This document shows positions 53,089-61,811 of a stretch of DNA of 64,000 nucleotides, piece by piece (the stretch's first letter is position 1; every line of letters begins with the position of its first letter). The DNA lies in the NCBI RefSeq assembly GCF_001659985.1, contig NZ_LYCS01000006.1, positions 124,001 through 188,000 on the forward strand, read 5' to 3'. A model generated the notes under the pieces. That model did no database searches. It was not told the origin of the DNA and saw only the letters and a program-made list of their open reading frames with translations. Position numbers and translations under genes: made by a program. Source of the stretch: Oceanobacillus sp. Castelsardo (GTDB lineage Bacteria > Bacillota > Bacilli > Bacillales > Amphibacillaceae).

Positions 53089-53856
53089 ATGAGAGTTGTT
53101 TCCATTTGTCCAAGTAATACGGAGATTGTTGCTTACTTAAATTTAACTAAATTTTTAGTAGGGGTGGATAACTATTCGGATTGGCCAGTAGCTGTTCAAA
53201 ATTTACCACAGGTTGGTCCAGACCTTTCTATCAATATGGATAAAGTAGAAGAATTAAAACCTGATCTTGTACTTGCATCTTTAAGTGTGCCTGGGATGGA
53301 GAAGAATATTGAAGCATTGGATGAAAGGAAGATACCATATATAATTTTAAATCCAAATTCACTCCAAGAAATTGCACAGGATATTCAAACAGTAGGGGAA
53401 GTACTTGGGTTTAGGGAATTAGGAGAAGAAAGGGCTACACAATTCTTAGGAGAAATAGAAGAAATTAGAAATTCATTTCAATCAAAAACGGATAAACCTA
53501 GATTATATTGGGAATGGTGGCCAAAGCCAATTTTTACTCCAGGTGGATTAAACTGGTTGACAGAAATAAGTGAAATTGCTGGGGGAGAGAATATTTTCTC
53601 ATCGGAAAAAGTCGCAAGTTTTCAAACGGATTGGGACGATGTAAAAGAACGAAATCCAGATCATATTTGTATGGTTTGGGTAGGAGTGAAGGAGGAAAAA
53701 ATGCGCCCCGAATTAGTGATGAAAAGACCGGGATGGAGTGAGATGCCAGTTATAAAAAATAAAAAAATTCATGTTTTAGAAGAATCTCTATATTGCAGAC
53801 CATCCCCAAGATTATTGGATGGGTTAAGAAAACTAGTTTCAATTATACATGAATAA
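53089..53856 (+). CDS. BtuF-like (cobalamin-type) binding protein without signal peptide
   Basis: 255 residues of the helical-backbone metal/cobalamin receptor fold. The opening is VVSICPSNTEIVAYLNL, followed by VDNYSDWP, VEELKPDLVLAS and GGLNWLTEISEIAGGENIF, typical of BtuF. The protein begins directly with the first beta strand: there is no signal peptide or lipobox, so it would stay in the cytoplasm. No permease or ATPase gene is near. It may be an intracellular cobalamin or corrinoid carrier; role uncertain. AGGAGGAG precedes the ATG. Confidence 0.78.
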   Translation: MRVVSICPSNTEIVAYLNLTKFLVGVDNYSDWPVAVQNLPQVGPDLSINMDKVEELKPDLVLASLSVPGMEKNIEALDERKIPYIILNPNSLQEIAQDIQTVGEVLGFRELGEERATQFLGEIEEIRNSFQSKTDKPRLYWEWWPKPIFTPGGLNWLTEISEIAGGENIFSSEKVASFQTDWDDVKERNPDHICMVWVGVKEEKMRPELVMKRPGWSEMPVIKNKKIHVLEESLYCRPSPRLLDGLRKLVSIIHE

Positions 53857-53891
53857 ATGGGGAGCTCTTGATAAGTAGTTCTCTAAGCTAG

Positions 53892-54275
53892 GTGATGAGT
53901 GACGGAGCGCGGAGGGGAAATTTTCATTCCGCTACTCATGGAGGTAATGAGTGACGGAGCGCGGAGAGAAAATGTTCATTCCGCTACTCATCAAGGTAAT
54001 GAGTAACGGAGCGCGGAGAAAAAATGTTCATTCCGCTACTCATCGAGGTGATGAGTGACGGAGCGTGGAGAAAAAATGTTCATTCCGCTACTCATCGAGG
54101 TGATGAGTGACGGAGCATGGAGGAGAAATTTTCATTCCGCTACTCATGGAGGTAATGAGTGACGGAGCGTGGAGAAAAAATGTTCATTCCGCTACTCATG
54201 GAGGTAATGAGTGACGGAGCGTGGAGAAAAAATGTTCATTCCGCTACTCATCGGGGTAAGAGTGACGCAATGCAG
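53892..54275 (+). repeat. 52-bp-period tandem array between btuF-like gene and azlC
   Basis: ATGAGTGACGGAGCG starts at 53895, 53947, 53999, 54051, 54103, 54155 and 54207 (all steps 52), with a decayed eighth copy near 54258. Each unit contains ATTCCGCTACTCAT, a 7-base loop and ATGAGTGACGG, which can fold as ACTCAT/ATGAGT flanked by CCG/CGG. A 61-codon open frame here (54159-54344) is a by-product of the repeats. Confidence 0.92.
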
Positions 54276-54374
54276 AAGGTTGTCATGCGAATACTCATTA
54301 ATGCAATCTATCCTGTGAATTTCGTTTTTTCTAATAGAGAATAGCTACTATTCAATTGTACAGATTTTCTAATG

Positions 54375-54403
54375 TTTACTGTTTAATCAAATAATTGTAT
54401 AAT
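54375..54403 (+). promoter_or_regulatory. SigA-type promoter of azlCD
   Basis: TTTACT (54375-54380), 17 bases, TATAAT (54398-54403), 50 bases before the GTG of azlC. Confidence 0.6.
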
Positions 54404-54453
54404 AAACTTTAAAAATTATAGCACTTTTCGGTAAATGATTTGGGGGGAACAAC

Positions 54454-55200
54454 GTGACATCGAAGTTGGAAACTGAAATACAGCCTAATGTAGAAAGAAA
54501 TAGTGGACAATTACAAATGCTTCAGCGAGGGGTAATGACAGGTATTCCCATCATGTTAGGTTATATACCAATAGCATTGACGTTTGGAGTACTTGCAAAG
54601 CAAGCTGGTATGTCTTTAGTTGAATTAACAGCAATGAGTTTATTTGTCTTTGCAGGGGCGGCACAATTTATGGGAGCAAATATGCTTGCGGTCGGGACAG
54701 GTGCAGTTGAAATAATTATAGCGACCTTTGTACTGAATTTTCGTCACTTCGTCATGAGTCTTTCATTTATGAACCAATTACGAAGGATAGCTTTAAAATC
54801 GAAGTTACCCCTTTCTCTTGGTTTAACAGATGAAACATTCGCTGTATCAGCACTCCATTCTGATGAGGCAAAAAAAGAACATGGTGCCTTTTTTTATGGA
54901 GGTATTATATTAGTTGCCTATCTTTCTTGGGTTTTTGGTTCCTTGTTAGGTGGAATTCTTGGAGATATCATACCTCAAAGTTTGAGTCAAAGTATGGGGA
55001 TTGCTTTATATGCAATGTTTATTGGATTATTAGTTCCTTCCGTTAAAAAGAATTTACGTATCGGACTTATTGCTATTTTCGCAATGTTAATTAATGCTAT
55101 TTGTGTTCAACTTGGATTAAGTACGGGTTGGGCCATCGTTATTGGTACCGTACTTGGTGGGATCAGTGGAATTTATTTGTTAGGGGAGAAGGAAAAATGA
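54454..55200 (+). CDS. azlC: Branched-chain amino acid exporter subunit AzlC
   Basis: Large subunit of the AzlCD exporter, 248 residues with about seven hydrophobic segments after a polar N-terminus. Family motifs: GVMTGIPIMLGYIPIALTFG, FAGAAQFMGANML and NFRHFVMSLSF. GTG start behind GGGGGG. It overlaps azlD by four bases (ATGA), so both are made together. Exports leucine-type amino acids or analogues in B. subtilis. Confidence 0.93.
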   Translation: MTSKLETEIQPNVERNSGQLQMLQRGVMTGIPIMLGYIPIALTFGVLAKQAGMSLVELTAMSLFVFAGAAQFMGANMLAVGTGAVEIIIATFVLNFRHFVMSLSFMNQLRRIALKSKLPLSLGLTDETFAVSALHSDEAKKEHGAFFYGGIILVAYLSWVFGSLLGGILGDIIPQSLSQSMGIALYAMFIGLLVPSVKKNLRIGLIAIFAMLINAICVQLGLSTGWAIVIGTVLGGISGIYLLGEKEK

Positions 55201-55493
55201 ACCATTTTCTAATTATTTTAGGGATGTCACTTGTAACAATGTTTCCAAGAATGATACCGGCATTCGTTGTGGAAAAAATACAATTCCGTCCATGGGTTAA
55301 TCGTTGGCTAAATGCTATTCCATATGCAGCATTGGGTGCTTTGATTTTCCCTGGTATTATGACAGTTATTCCTGAACAACCAATTATTGGTCTTATTGGT
55401 GGAGTTGTTGCAATAATATTAGCATCACTAGGACTAAATGTAGTCCTAGTTGTTATAGGTGCTATTTTCACTGTGTTTTTATGGACGTTATAA
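55197..55493 (+). CDS. azlD: Branched-chain amino acid exporter subunit AzlD
   Basis: Small partner of AzlC, 98 residues and three or four hydrophobic segments (FLIILGMSLVTMFPRMIPAF at the N-terminus; NAIPYAALGALIFPG). The true start is ATG 55197, overlapping the azlC stop; a longer frame from 55101 lies wholly inside azlC. Confidence 0.92.
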   Translation: MNHFLIILGMSLVTMFPRMIPAFVVEKIQFRPWVNRWLNAIPYAALGALIFPGIMTVIPEQPIIGLIGGVVAIILASLGLNVVLVVIGAIFTVFLWTL

Positions 55494-55501
55494 TGTTGAA
55501 A

Positions 55502-55534
55502 AAATAGGCTGTTTCTAAAAAAAACAGCCTATTT
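55502..55534. terminator. Bidirectional terminator azlD / CDF gene
   Basis: AAATAGGCTGTTT (55502-55514) pairs perfectly with AAACAGCCTATTT (55522-55534); it overlaps the stop codon of the converging gene. Confidence 0.9.
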
Positions 55535-56401
55535 AAAGTATGGTTCAATATGAATATGCACATGAGTTATTTTATGTTGTTCATATAAGTAATTCTCTAT
55601 ATTTTCGGTTATACGATGGCTTTGGATAACGTTTAAATTGGGATCGACCAATACGGTCACATCCAAAAGGGACTGGTTTCCGTGAATTCTACCTTTTACA
55701 TCAACCACTTCTTTTACTTCTTCCACTTTTTCAATACTAGATTGAATTTCTTTTAATTTGTCCTCTTCAAATCCATCTGTAAGAGTATGAGTTGCCTCTT
55801 TAAAAATATCCAAAGCTGTTTTACAAATAATGATTCCTACTACAAAGCCTGCAAGTGGGTCAAGCCAAAATAGCCCAAATTGCGCACCAATAATACCTAT
55901 AAAAGCTCCAATACTTACTAAAGCATCTGACTTATTATCTTGTGCAGCTGCATTCAATGAGTTACTTTCTATTTTTTTAGCAAGTTTAATATTGTAACGG
56001 TAAACAAAAAACATGACAATTGCTGCACCTAGAGCAGTCCAAGCAGTTAATAAATTAGGTGCTTCTGACATTTGATTACCTATGATTTTTTGGAAAGTGT
56101 CAAAAATAACCTGTATTCCGATAAACGCCATGATAAACGCCGCAAATAATGAGGCAATCGTTTCAACTCGATAATGACCATAAGGATGATCTTCGTCTGG
56201 TGGTTTGCGGGAAATTTTTAATCCAACTAAAACAGCTATGGATGCTATAACATCCGTTGCATTATTTAATCCATCTGCACGTAAAGCATCAGAGTTACCA
56301 ACATAAGCAATAAGCAATTTTATAATGGATAGAGTAACATAAGCTATAATGCTTATCCATGCCCCTTTTTCGGCCTGCTTTAGGCTATCTGAGTAATTCA
56401 T
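55529..56401 (-). CDS. Cation diffusion facilitator exporter, manganese-type (MneS-like)
   Basis: Metal/proton antiporter of 290 residues: six hydrophobic segments and a C-terminal cytoplasmic domain ending THVHIHIEPYFK. The transport site has Asp43 and Asn47 (ADGLNN) in helix 2 and Asp155 and Asp159 (DNKSD) in helix 5. The His of zinc CDFs (position of 155) is replaced by Asp. This fits manganese exporters such as B. subtilis MneS/YeaB. GGAGGAAATAAG precedes the ATG. Confidence 0.88.
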   Translation of the reverse strand: MNYSDSLKQAEKGAWISIIAYVTLSIIKLLIAYVGNSDALRADGLNNATDVIASIAVLVGLKISRKPPDEDHPYGHYRVETIASLFAAFIMAFIGIQVIFDTFQKIIGNQMSEAPNLLTAWTALGAAIVMFFVYRYNIKLAKKIESNSLNAAAQDNKSDALVSIGAFIGIIGAQFGLFWLDPLAGFVVGIIICKTALDIFKEATHTLTDGFEEDKLKEIQSSIEKVEEVKEVVDVKGRIHGNQSLLDVTVLVDPNLNVIQSHRITENIENYLYEQHKITHVHIHIEPYFK

Positions 56402-56567
56402 CTTATTTCCTCCGCTATATTGTTACTTAAATTCTCTCATATGTAGATTTTATAGTCTAAAGAAAGGTTAAGGTATGTAAGAAGTTTAATTATTATGATT
56501 ACAGGGTATATAATGAATACCTACTTATTATGATTCAAAAGTCAGCATGTATTTGTGAAAATAATTA

Positions 56568-56596
56568 TTGAGATTTTTCTGTAAATTCATTATAAT
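56568..56596 (+). promoter_or_regulatory. SigA-type promoter of the IDEAL-domain gene
   Basis: TTGAGA (56568-56573), 17 bases, TATAAT (56591-56596), 27 bases ahead of the TTG start. Confidence 0.75.
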
Positions 56597-56622
56597 AGTA
56601 AAAAGGTTAAGGGGGAGATCTC

Positions 56623-56856
56623 TTGAAAAAACAAAAAGTAATTTACCACTTTCGTCGCTATACGGGTATGGAACTTTACGCAAGAAAAGAAATCCCTTAT
56701 GAGTTTGGTTTAAATGCGCAGTTAATGTTGGATGAGATTTGCTTTAACTGGAATAAACGAAAAATATTGGACAAGATTGATCATTCCATTGAAACGGATA
56801 ACAAAGAAGAATTTTTAAAATATAGTCAAGCGTATAAAGATTACGTTTGGGAGTAG
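56623..56856 (+). CDS. Small IDEAL-domain-like protein
   Basis: A 77-residue soluble protein. The C-terminal 40 residues (LMLDEICFNWNKRKILDKID, then EEFLKYSQAYKDYV) have the pattern of the IDEAL domain found in small Bacillaceae proteins. The N-terminus is basic. TTG start behind GGGGGAG, with a near-consensus promoter. Function unknown; IDEAL segments may mediate protein binding. Confidence 0.65.
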   Translation: MKKQKVIYHFRRYTGMELYARKEIPYEFGLNAQLMLDEICFNWNKRKILDKIDHSIETDNKEEFLKYSQAYKDYVWE

Positions 56857-57065
56857 AATTATGAAGCCTTGCCATATTTGGTGAGGCTTTTAATAATATC
56901 TAACTGTTCTTGATTCTATTGGTTTTCAAGAGTAGGGTTAAATAAGGCAATTTTATGACCCTTTCTAAAAATAAACCTTATCCCGGTGTATTTAGTATTC
57001 TATTTGTTACGAAATTTGTTACAATATAGGTGATATTAGAAGTTACATAGGGGAGGAATTACAGG

Positions 57066-58451
57066 ATGGAATATCGTGTGGAAAGAGATACAATAGGGGA
57101 AATTAATGTACCAGCAGACAAATTCTGGGGTGCGCAAACACAACGAAGTAAACAGAACTTTCCAATTGGAAATGAACTCATGCCAAAAGAAGTGATTCGT
57201 GCATTTGCAATTTTGAAGAAAAGTGCTGCGAAAGCAAATAGTGATTTAGGCTTAATGGATAGTAAGAAGGCCGAAGCGATTGCTTATGCAGCAGATCAAA
57301 TTATTAAAGGGGAAATTGACAATCACTTCCCGTTAGTTGTATGGCAAACTGGTAGTGGTACACAATCCAATATGAACGTTAATGAAGTAATCGCGCATGT
57401 TGGGAATAAGTGGCTATTAGAAAATGGTAGCGATTTAAAACTTCACCCTAATGATGATGTAAATAAATCACAAAGTTCTAATGATACATACCCAACAGCT
57501 ATGCACGTTGCTTTTGTATTAAAATTAGAAGATGAAGTACTTCCTGCGGTTAAAGCACTAAAAGATACTTTTAAAGATAAAATGGATGCGTTTTCTGATA
57601 TCGTAAAAATTGGACGAACCCATCTTCAAGATGCTACACCACTTACATTAGGCCAAGAAATTAGTGGATGGCATCGCATGCTTGAAAAATCAGAAATGAT
57701 GATCAAGGAAAGTGTACAACATGTTAAAGAATTGGCAATTGGAGGAACAGCCGTTGGTACTGGGCTTAATGCGCATCCTGAGTTTTCAGAACGTGTGTGT
57801 CAAGCAATTAGTGAATTTACTGGAAAAGCATTTGTTTCCGCGCCAAACAAGTTTCATTCTTTAACTAGTCATGATGAATCTGTATATGCTCATGGTGCAC
57901 TAAAAGGTCTTGCAGCGGACATGATGAAAATTGCTAATGATGTTCGTTGGTTGGCAAGTGGTCCACGCTGTGGAATTGGGGAAATTACAATCCCAGCGAA
58001 TGAACCAGGAAGCTCTATTATGCCTGGTAAAGTTAATCCAACTCAAAGTGAAGCAGTCACAATGGTAGCTGCACAAGTAATGGGTAATGATGCTACAATT
58101 GGTTTCGCAGCAAGTCAAGGTAACTTTGAATTAAATGTATTCAAGCCGGTCATTGCTTATAACTTCTTACAATCTTGTCAATTACTAGCGGATAGTATTC
58201 TTTCATTTGACGAGCGTTGTGCACAAGGAATCGAACCGAACTATGAACAAATTGAAAAGAATTTAAATGATTCCTTGATGCTAGTAACTGCATTGAATCC
58301 ACATATTGGATATGAGAATGCAGCGAAAATTGCTAAAACAGCATTTAATGAAAATTCAACATTAAAAGAGACTGCTGTTAAACTAGGTTTGCTTACAGCG
58401 GAAGAATTTGATGAATATGTAAAACCGGAAGAAATGACACATCCTAAATAA
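57066..58451 (+). CDS. fumC: Class II fumarase
   Basis: TCA-cycle hydratase interconverting fumarate and malate, 461 residues, homotetramer without iron-sulfur cluster. N-terminal [34 protein letters not shown], the TH box [16 protein letters not shown] and the signature [11 protein letters not shown] are all present. GGGGAGG precedes the ATG. Single gene with its own terminator. Confidence 0.96.
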   Translation: MEYRVERDTIGEINVPADKFWGAQTQRSKQNFPIGNELMPKEVIRAFAILKKSAAKANSDLGLMDSKKAEAIAYAADQIIKGEIDNHFPLVVWQTGSGTQSNMNVNEVIAHVGNKWLLENGSDLKLHPNDDVNKSQSSNDTYPTAMHVAFVLKLEDEVLPAVKALKDTFKDKMDAFSDIVKIGRTHLQDATPLTLGQEISGWHRMLEKSEMMIKESVQHVKELAIGGTAVGTGLNAHPEFSERVCQAISEFTGKAFVSAPNKFHSLTSHDESVYAHGALKGLAADMMKIANDVRWLASGPRCGIGEITIPANEPGSSIMPGKVNPTQSEAVTMVAAQVMGNDATIGFAASQGNFELNVFKPVIAYNFLQSCQLLADSILSFDERCAQGIEPNYEQIEKNLNDSLMLVTALNPHIGYENAAKIAKTAFNENSTLKETAVKLGLLTAEEFDEYVKPEEMTHPK

Positions 58452-58460
58452 AGAAGAAAT

Positions 58461-58502
58461 AAAACGCTTGGAGTAAAAAGTAATATTCCAAGCGTTTTTC
58501 AT
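58461..58502 (+). terminator. Terminator after fumC
   Basis: AAAACGCTTGGA (58461-58472) pairs with TCCAAGCGTTTT (58487-58498), followed by T. Confidence 0.9.
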
Positions 58503-58685
58503 TTTCATTTGTACTAGTTGATTAGAGAAGAAGAATAAAGGTAAAGTTATTCCGTTAAAAATGGGTAATTTTTAAATTTTACCATTGAAATGGAATAATA
58601 TCTACAATTTACCAGTGAAAGTTTGTAATAAGATTTATATAAATAACAGACAATAGAAATACAACAAACAAGGAGGTGAGATAAC

Positions 58686-58892
58686 ATGGCAAACAACAAC
58701 AGCAACAACTCAAACCAATTATTAGTTCCCGGAGTTGAGCAAGCTCTTAACCAAATGAAAGTGGAAATCGCTTCTGAATTTGGTGTGAACTTAGGTGCAG
58801 ACACTACTTCTCGTGCTAACGGTTCAGTTGGTGGAGAAATTACAAAACGTCTTGTACAAACAGCTCAACAACAATTAAATGGAAGACAATAA
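58686..58892 (+). CDS. ssp: Alpha/beta-type small acid-soluble spore protein
   Basis: DNA-saturating spore protein of 68 residues that protects DNA and is degraded at germination. The GPR cleavage site is seen in [13 protein letters not shown], and the second conserved block is [16 protein letters not shown]. Asn/Gln-rich ends are typical. An AAGGAGGTGAG ribosome site, almost fully complementary to 16S rRNA, precedes the ATG. Expected to be made under SigG in the forespore. The exact SASP paralogue letter cannot be assigned. Confidence 0.96.
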   Translation: MANNNSNNSNQLLVPGVEQALNQMKVEIASEFGVNLGADTTSRANGSVGGEITKRLVQTAQQQLNGRQ

Positions 58893-58911
58893 TTTAATAT
58901 AAAAATGGCAT

Positions 58912-58942
58912 AAGAGGAAAGCTTAAGCTTTCCTCTTTTCTA
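58912..58942 (+). terminator. Terminator after the SASP gene
   Basis: AAGAGGAAAGCTT (58912-58924) is followed directly by its complement AAGCTTTCCTCTT (58925-58937), a 26-bp perfect palindrome, then TTTC. Confidence 0.85.
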
Positions 58943-58946
58943 CGTG

Positions 58947-58979
58947 AAAAAGTCGAGCGCAAATGTACTCGACTTTTTT
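58947..58979 (-). terminator. Terminator of msmX (works in both directions)
   Basis: AAAAAGTCGAG (58947-58957) pairs with CTCGACTTTTT (58968-58978), with A- and T-runs outside. Confidence 0.85.
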
Positions 58980-58989
58980 AGATTGGGCC

Positions 58990-60087
58990 TTATTTAATAC
59001 GAATCTCTGTTTCAGCGTCAAAGAAATGTACGTGGTTCATATCAAATGCTAGTTCAACTTGATCTCCGCCATTAATATCGGAACGTGAATCTACACGAGC
59101 AACAAATTCTTGACCTGCAACTGAAGAATATAGATAGGATTCAGCCCCCATTAGCTCAGATACATCAATTTTAACATTGAGTTTTGTTTCAGGTGTAGCA
59201 GAAATAAATGCCGGCTCATCATGAATATCTTCCGGACGCATTCCTAAAATAACGTCTTTATTTACATAACCTTGGTCACGTAACGATTTCATTCTGCCTT
59301 CTGGAACTTTAATTTTAACATCATCCATTTCAAAATAACCATCTGTAAGTTTACCGTGAAAGAAGTTCATTGCTGGTGATCCGATAAATCCAGCAACAAA
59401 GACATTTTCAGGAAGATCATAAACTTCTTTTGGTGAACCGATTTGCTGGATTATCCCGTCTTTCATAACCACCAGACGTGTAGCCATCGTCATCGCTTCT
59501 GTTTGGTCATGTGTTACATAAATTGTAGTTGTTTGTAGTCTTTGGTGTAGTTTTTGAATCTCGGCACGCATTTGAACACGAAGTTTGGCATCAAGGTTTG
59601 ATAAAGGCTCGTCCATTAAGAACACTTTGGCATCACGTACGATTGCGCGACCAAGGGCAACACGTTGACGTTGACCACCTGAAAGGGCCTTCGGTTTGCG
59701 GTCTAAATAAGCTTCAAGACCTAAAATTTTAGCCGCATTATTCACACGTTTATTAATTTCTTCTTTGCTAAATTTACGTAGTTTTAACCCAAATGCCATA
59801 TTGTCGAATACAGTCATATGTGGATACAGAGCATAGTTTTGGAATACCATCGCAATATCACGATCTTTAGGAGCGACATCGTTCATACGTTTACCATCAA
59901 TATAGAAATCCCCACCTGAAATTTCCTCTAATCCAGCAACCATACGAAGCGTAGTAGATTTACCACAACCAGAAGGCCCTACAAAGACAATAAATTCTTT
60001 ATCCTTGATATGCAGATTGAAGTCCTTTACAGCGATTACTTCTTTATCATATTTTTTTTGTATATGTTCTAATTTTAATTCAGCCAT
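58990..60087 (-). CDS. msmX: Multi-sugar ABC transporter ATPase, MsmX/UgpC-like
   Basis: Shared ATPase that energises several carbohydrate importers. 365 residues: Walker [10 protein letters not shown] (38-46), Q-loop [11 protein letters not shown], signature [16 protein letters not shown], Walker [14 protein letters not shown]-loop VTHDQTEAM, and a C-terminal MalK-type regulatory region (about 240-365). I choose ATG 60087 behind TGGAGGG; an ATG 15 bases earlier overlaps this site. It is the expected partner of the permease at the left edge. A cre-like site lies 19 bases upstream. Confidence 0.94.
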   Translation of the reverse strand: MAELKLEHIQKKYDKEVIAVKDFNLHIKDKEFIVFVGPSGCGKSTTLRMVAGLEEISGGDFYIDGKRMNDVAPKDRDIAMVFQNYALYPHMTVFDNMAFGLKLRKFSKEEINKRVNNAAKILGLEAYLDRKPKALSGGQRQRVALGRAIVRDAKVFLMDEPLSNLDAKLRVQMRAEIQKLHQRLQTTTIYVTHDQTEAMTMATRLVVMKDGIIQQIGSPKEVYDLPENVFVAGFIGSPAMNFFHGKLTDGYFEMDDVKIKVPEGRMKSLRDQGYVNKDVILGMRPEDIHDEPAFISATPETKLNVKIDVSELMGAESYLYSSVAGQEFVARVDSRSDINGGDQVELAFDMNHVHFFDAETEIRIK

Positions 60088-60106
60088 TTTTATTCCCTCC
60101 ATTTAA

Positions 60107-60120
60107 TGTAAGCGGTTAAT
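60107..60120 (-). promoter_or_regulatory. cre-like site upstream of msmX
   Basis: TGTAAGCGGTTAAT fits 12 of 14 cre positions. Read on the msmX strand it is ATTAACCGCTTACA, one base different from the site in front of odhA (ATTAACCGTTTACA), and it has the same distance to the start codon. Confidence 0.55.
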
Positions 60121-60176
60121 TATATTGTATGTTTTAAGGAGAATTCTGAAAATGGTAAGCGTGCACAAAGAATGGA

Positions 60177-61061
60177 TTAATTCTTGTGCACCATAGACAA
60201 TATCGTTAAATATACAGCCATTGCGCCATTAAATTGCCTAACATCTATTCCTGTTTTATCAATAAATTTATCTAGTCGATATTGTAAACTATTCCGATGT
60301 AAATGTAGTTTTTTAGCAGCTGTAGTTACATTTTGATTACTTAAAATAAATACCTTAATAGAATGAAGTAAATCATGATCTTCAGCTAATTCTCCTAATA
60401 CAATATCTTTTGTTTTTTGTAAAAATTCCTTTTCTGCTTGGTGAACAAAAAGATAGGAAATCACATCAACATAGGTAACAACTGCTTGATCCGCATAATG
60501 AAATGCAATGTTAGCTTCCTTTATAAAAGTCGTATAAAAATCATTTAATCTTGCCAACGTATTCATATACGGCCCAATGCAAAAACGTATATTAATATAT
60601 AAGTCACTCATTAATACTTCAATCATTTGTTCATAGGAAATAGGTTCATCCGATATTTCAGGTTTTTCTTCTACGATTACGCCTTGATGATCGTTTTCCC
60701 AAATGATTGCTACTGGATTCGTATAAAAATTATGTATCGCTTCTTTAAATAATTGTGGTTCCATTTGATTCGTTTTCGTTGAAAAATAAACAAAACGAAA
60801 CGTATGAACACTTTCATTACTAAAATTAGTCTGAATTCGTTGATTCCATCTTTGTTCTAATTCTGTTGGCTGAGGAATGGAGATATGGTGTGGTGTAAGA
60901 AAGGTTGATAATATTTCCTCATTTTTAGGTGATAGTTCCTTTTTATCAATCCCTATTATTTTATTATCATCTGTTATAAACCAACTATATTTTTCTGGAT
61001 CATTATTTACTTCATTTTTAAAACATAAAGAAGGAAATATCTTTTTTAGTTCATTTATCAT
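60177..61061 (-). CDS. yxkF: PucR/CdaR-type transcriptional regulator, YxkF-like
   Basis: About 294 residues. The C-terminal 60 residues form a PucR-type helix-turn-helix (VTTAAKKLHLHRNSLQYRLD, then KTGIDVRQF), like sugar-diacid regulators. The N-terminal 220 residues have no clear sensor motif. In B. subtilis yxkF also adjoins msmX, so it may regulate sugar uptake. I choose ATG 61061 behind AGAGGA; the frame is open to 61127 without a ribosome site. Confidence 0.78.
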   Translation of the reverse strand: MINELKKIFPSLCFKNEVNNDPEKYSWFITDDNKIIGIDKKELSPKNEEILSTFLTPHHISIPQPTELEQRWNQRIQTNFSNESVHTFRFVYFSTKTNQMEPQLFKEAIHNFYTNPVAIIWENDHQGVIVEEKPEISDEPISYEQMIEVLMSDLYINIRFCIGPYMNTLARLNDFYTTFIKEANIAFHYADQAVVTYVDVISYLFVHQAEKEFLQKTKDIVLGELAEDHDLLHSIKVFILSNQNVTTAAKKLHLHRNSLQYRLDKFIDKTGIDVRQFNGAMAVYLTILSMVHKN

Positions 61062-61203
61062 ATATAAATCCTCTTTTCTATAATGTACATCTATTTTAAC
61101 ATGGCGGAGGTGATTCACTGAAATCAAATATTGACTTATGGGTATACATAGGAAATCACGTTTGATATAGTGGACTAGAATAAAAATCTAGGAGGGTACG
61201 TTT

Positions 61204-61557
61204 TTGGCTAATATTCATGATAGTGCGTACGATTTAGAAAAGGCAATTCGTGAAAGTGAGGAATTCAATCAATTAAAAAATTCCTTTGAAGCAGTAATGA
61301 ATAATCCTGAAGCAAAAGTATTATTTGAACGTTTTCGCGATACACAAATGCAATTACAAGAAAAACAAATGCAAGGATTGGATATAACAGAAGAAGAAGT
61401 GGAAGAAGCACGTAAAGTTGTAGAAGAAGTACAACAACATAGTGATATTGCTAAATTGATGGAAGATGAGCAAAGACTAAATCTTTTAATTAATGATGTT
61501 AGTAGAATTATTACGAAACCATTAGAAGAGCTTTATGGAAATCCAGAACACCAATAA
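61204..61557 (+). CDS. yheA: YheA/YmcA-family (YlbF-like) helical protein
   Basis: A 117-residue alpha-helical protein of the YlbF/YmcA superfamily, starting MANIHDSAYDLEKAIRESEE and ending ITKPLEELYGN, closely resembling B. subtilis YheA. YlbF and YmcA relatives form a complex affecting RNase Y, but YheA itself has no known role. TTG start behind TAGGAGGG, with a perfect terminator overlapping the stop. Confidence 0.88.
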   Translation: MANIHDSAYDLEKAIRESEEFNQLKNSFEAVMNNPEAKVLFERFRDTQMQLQEKQMQGLDITEEEVEEARKVVEEVQQHSDIAKLMEDEQRLNLLINDVSRIITKPLEELYGNPEHQ

Positions 61558-61600
61558 AAAGAAACGACTTCATTGTGAAAAGTGAAGTCGTTTCTTTTTG
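61556..61600 (+). terminator. Terminator after yheA
   Basis: A 17-bp stem: AAAAAGAAACGACTTCA (61556-61572) with TGAAGTCGTTTCTTTTT (61583-61599). Confidence 0.93.
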
Positions 61601-61602
61601 GT

Positions 61603-61810
61603 GTCTAGCTCCAGCGCCCAGCGACTAGAGAGACTTCCCTCACCTTCGTACGATAAAGAAGACTTGCCGATTGGTGAAACCAGAGGCTTAGTCGCACTTA
61701 TACCCTTGCGGTGAAAGTCAACATCGACTTACTCCGTTCGTCGTGTTTCCTTTATCTCCTACGGCTCGGTCCAGTCCGTACGTCGCTAAACGGGCGCTTC
61801 CGCTTTTCGA
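61603..61810 (-). repeat. Dispersed ~210-bp structured repeat (family E), minus orientation
   Basis: The reverse complement is nearly identical to 28937-29150, from the border AGCGGAAGCGCCCGTTTAGC to GGGCGCTGGAGCTAGAC. The inner stem is TTGGT-GAA-ACCAG (61671-61683), enclosed by AAGACTTGCC and CTTAGTCGC. Confidence 0.88.
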
Positions 61811-61811
61811 T

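Noticed and set aside
53892-54275. CRISPR array
   Set aside because: Units are near identical over all 52 bases; there are no unique spacers and no cas genes. The same holds for the other three arrays.
54159-54344. 61-codon open frame in the fourth array
   Set aside because: Its codons are the tandem repeat itself, with no ribosome site and no recognisable protein.
55101-55196. Longer N-terminus for azlD
   Set aside because: It lies entirely inside azlC in another frame; ATG 55197 gives the normal AzlD length.
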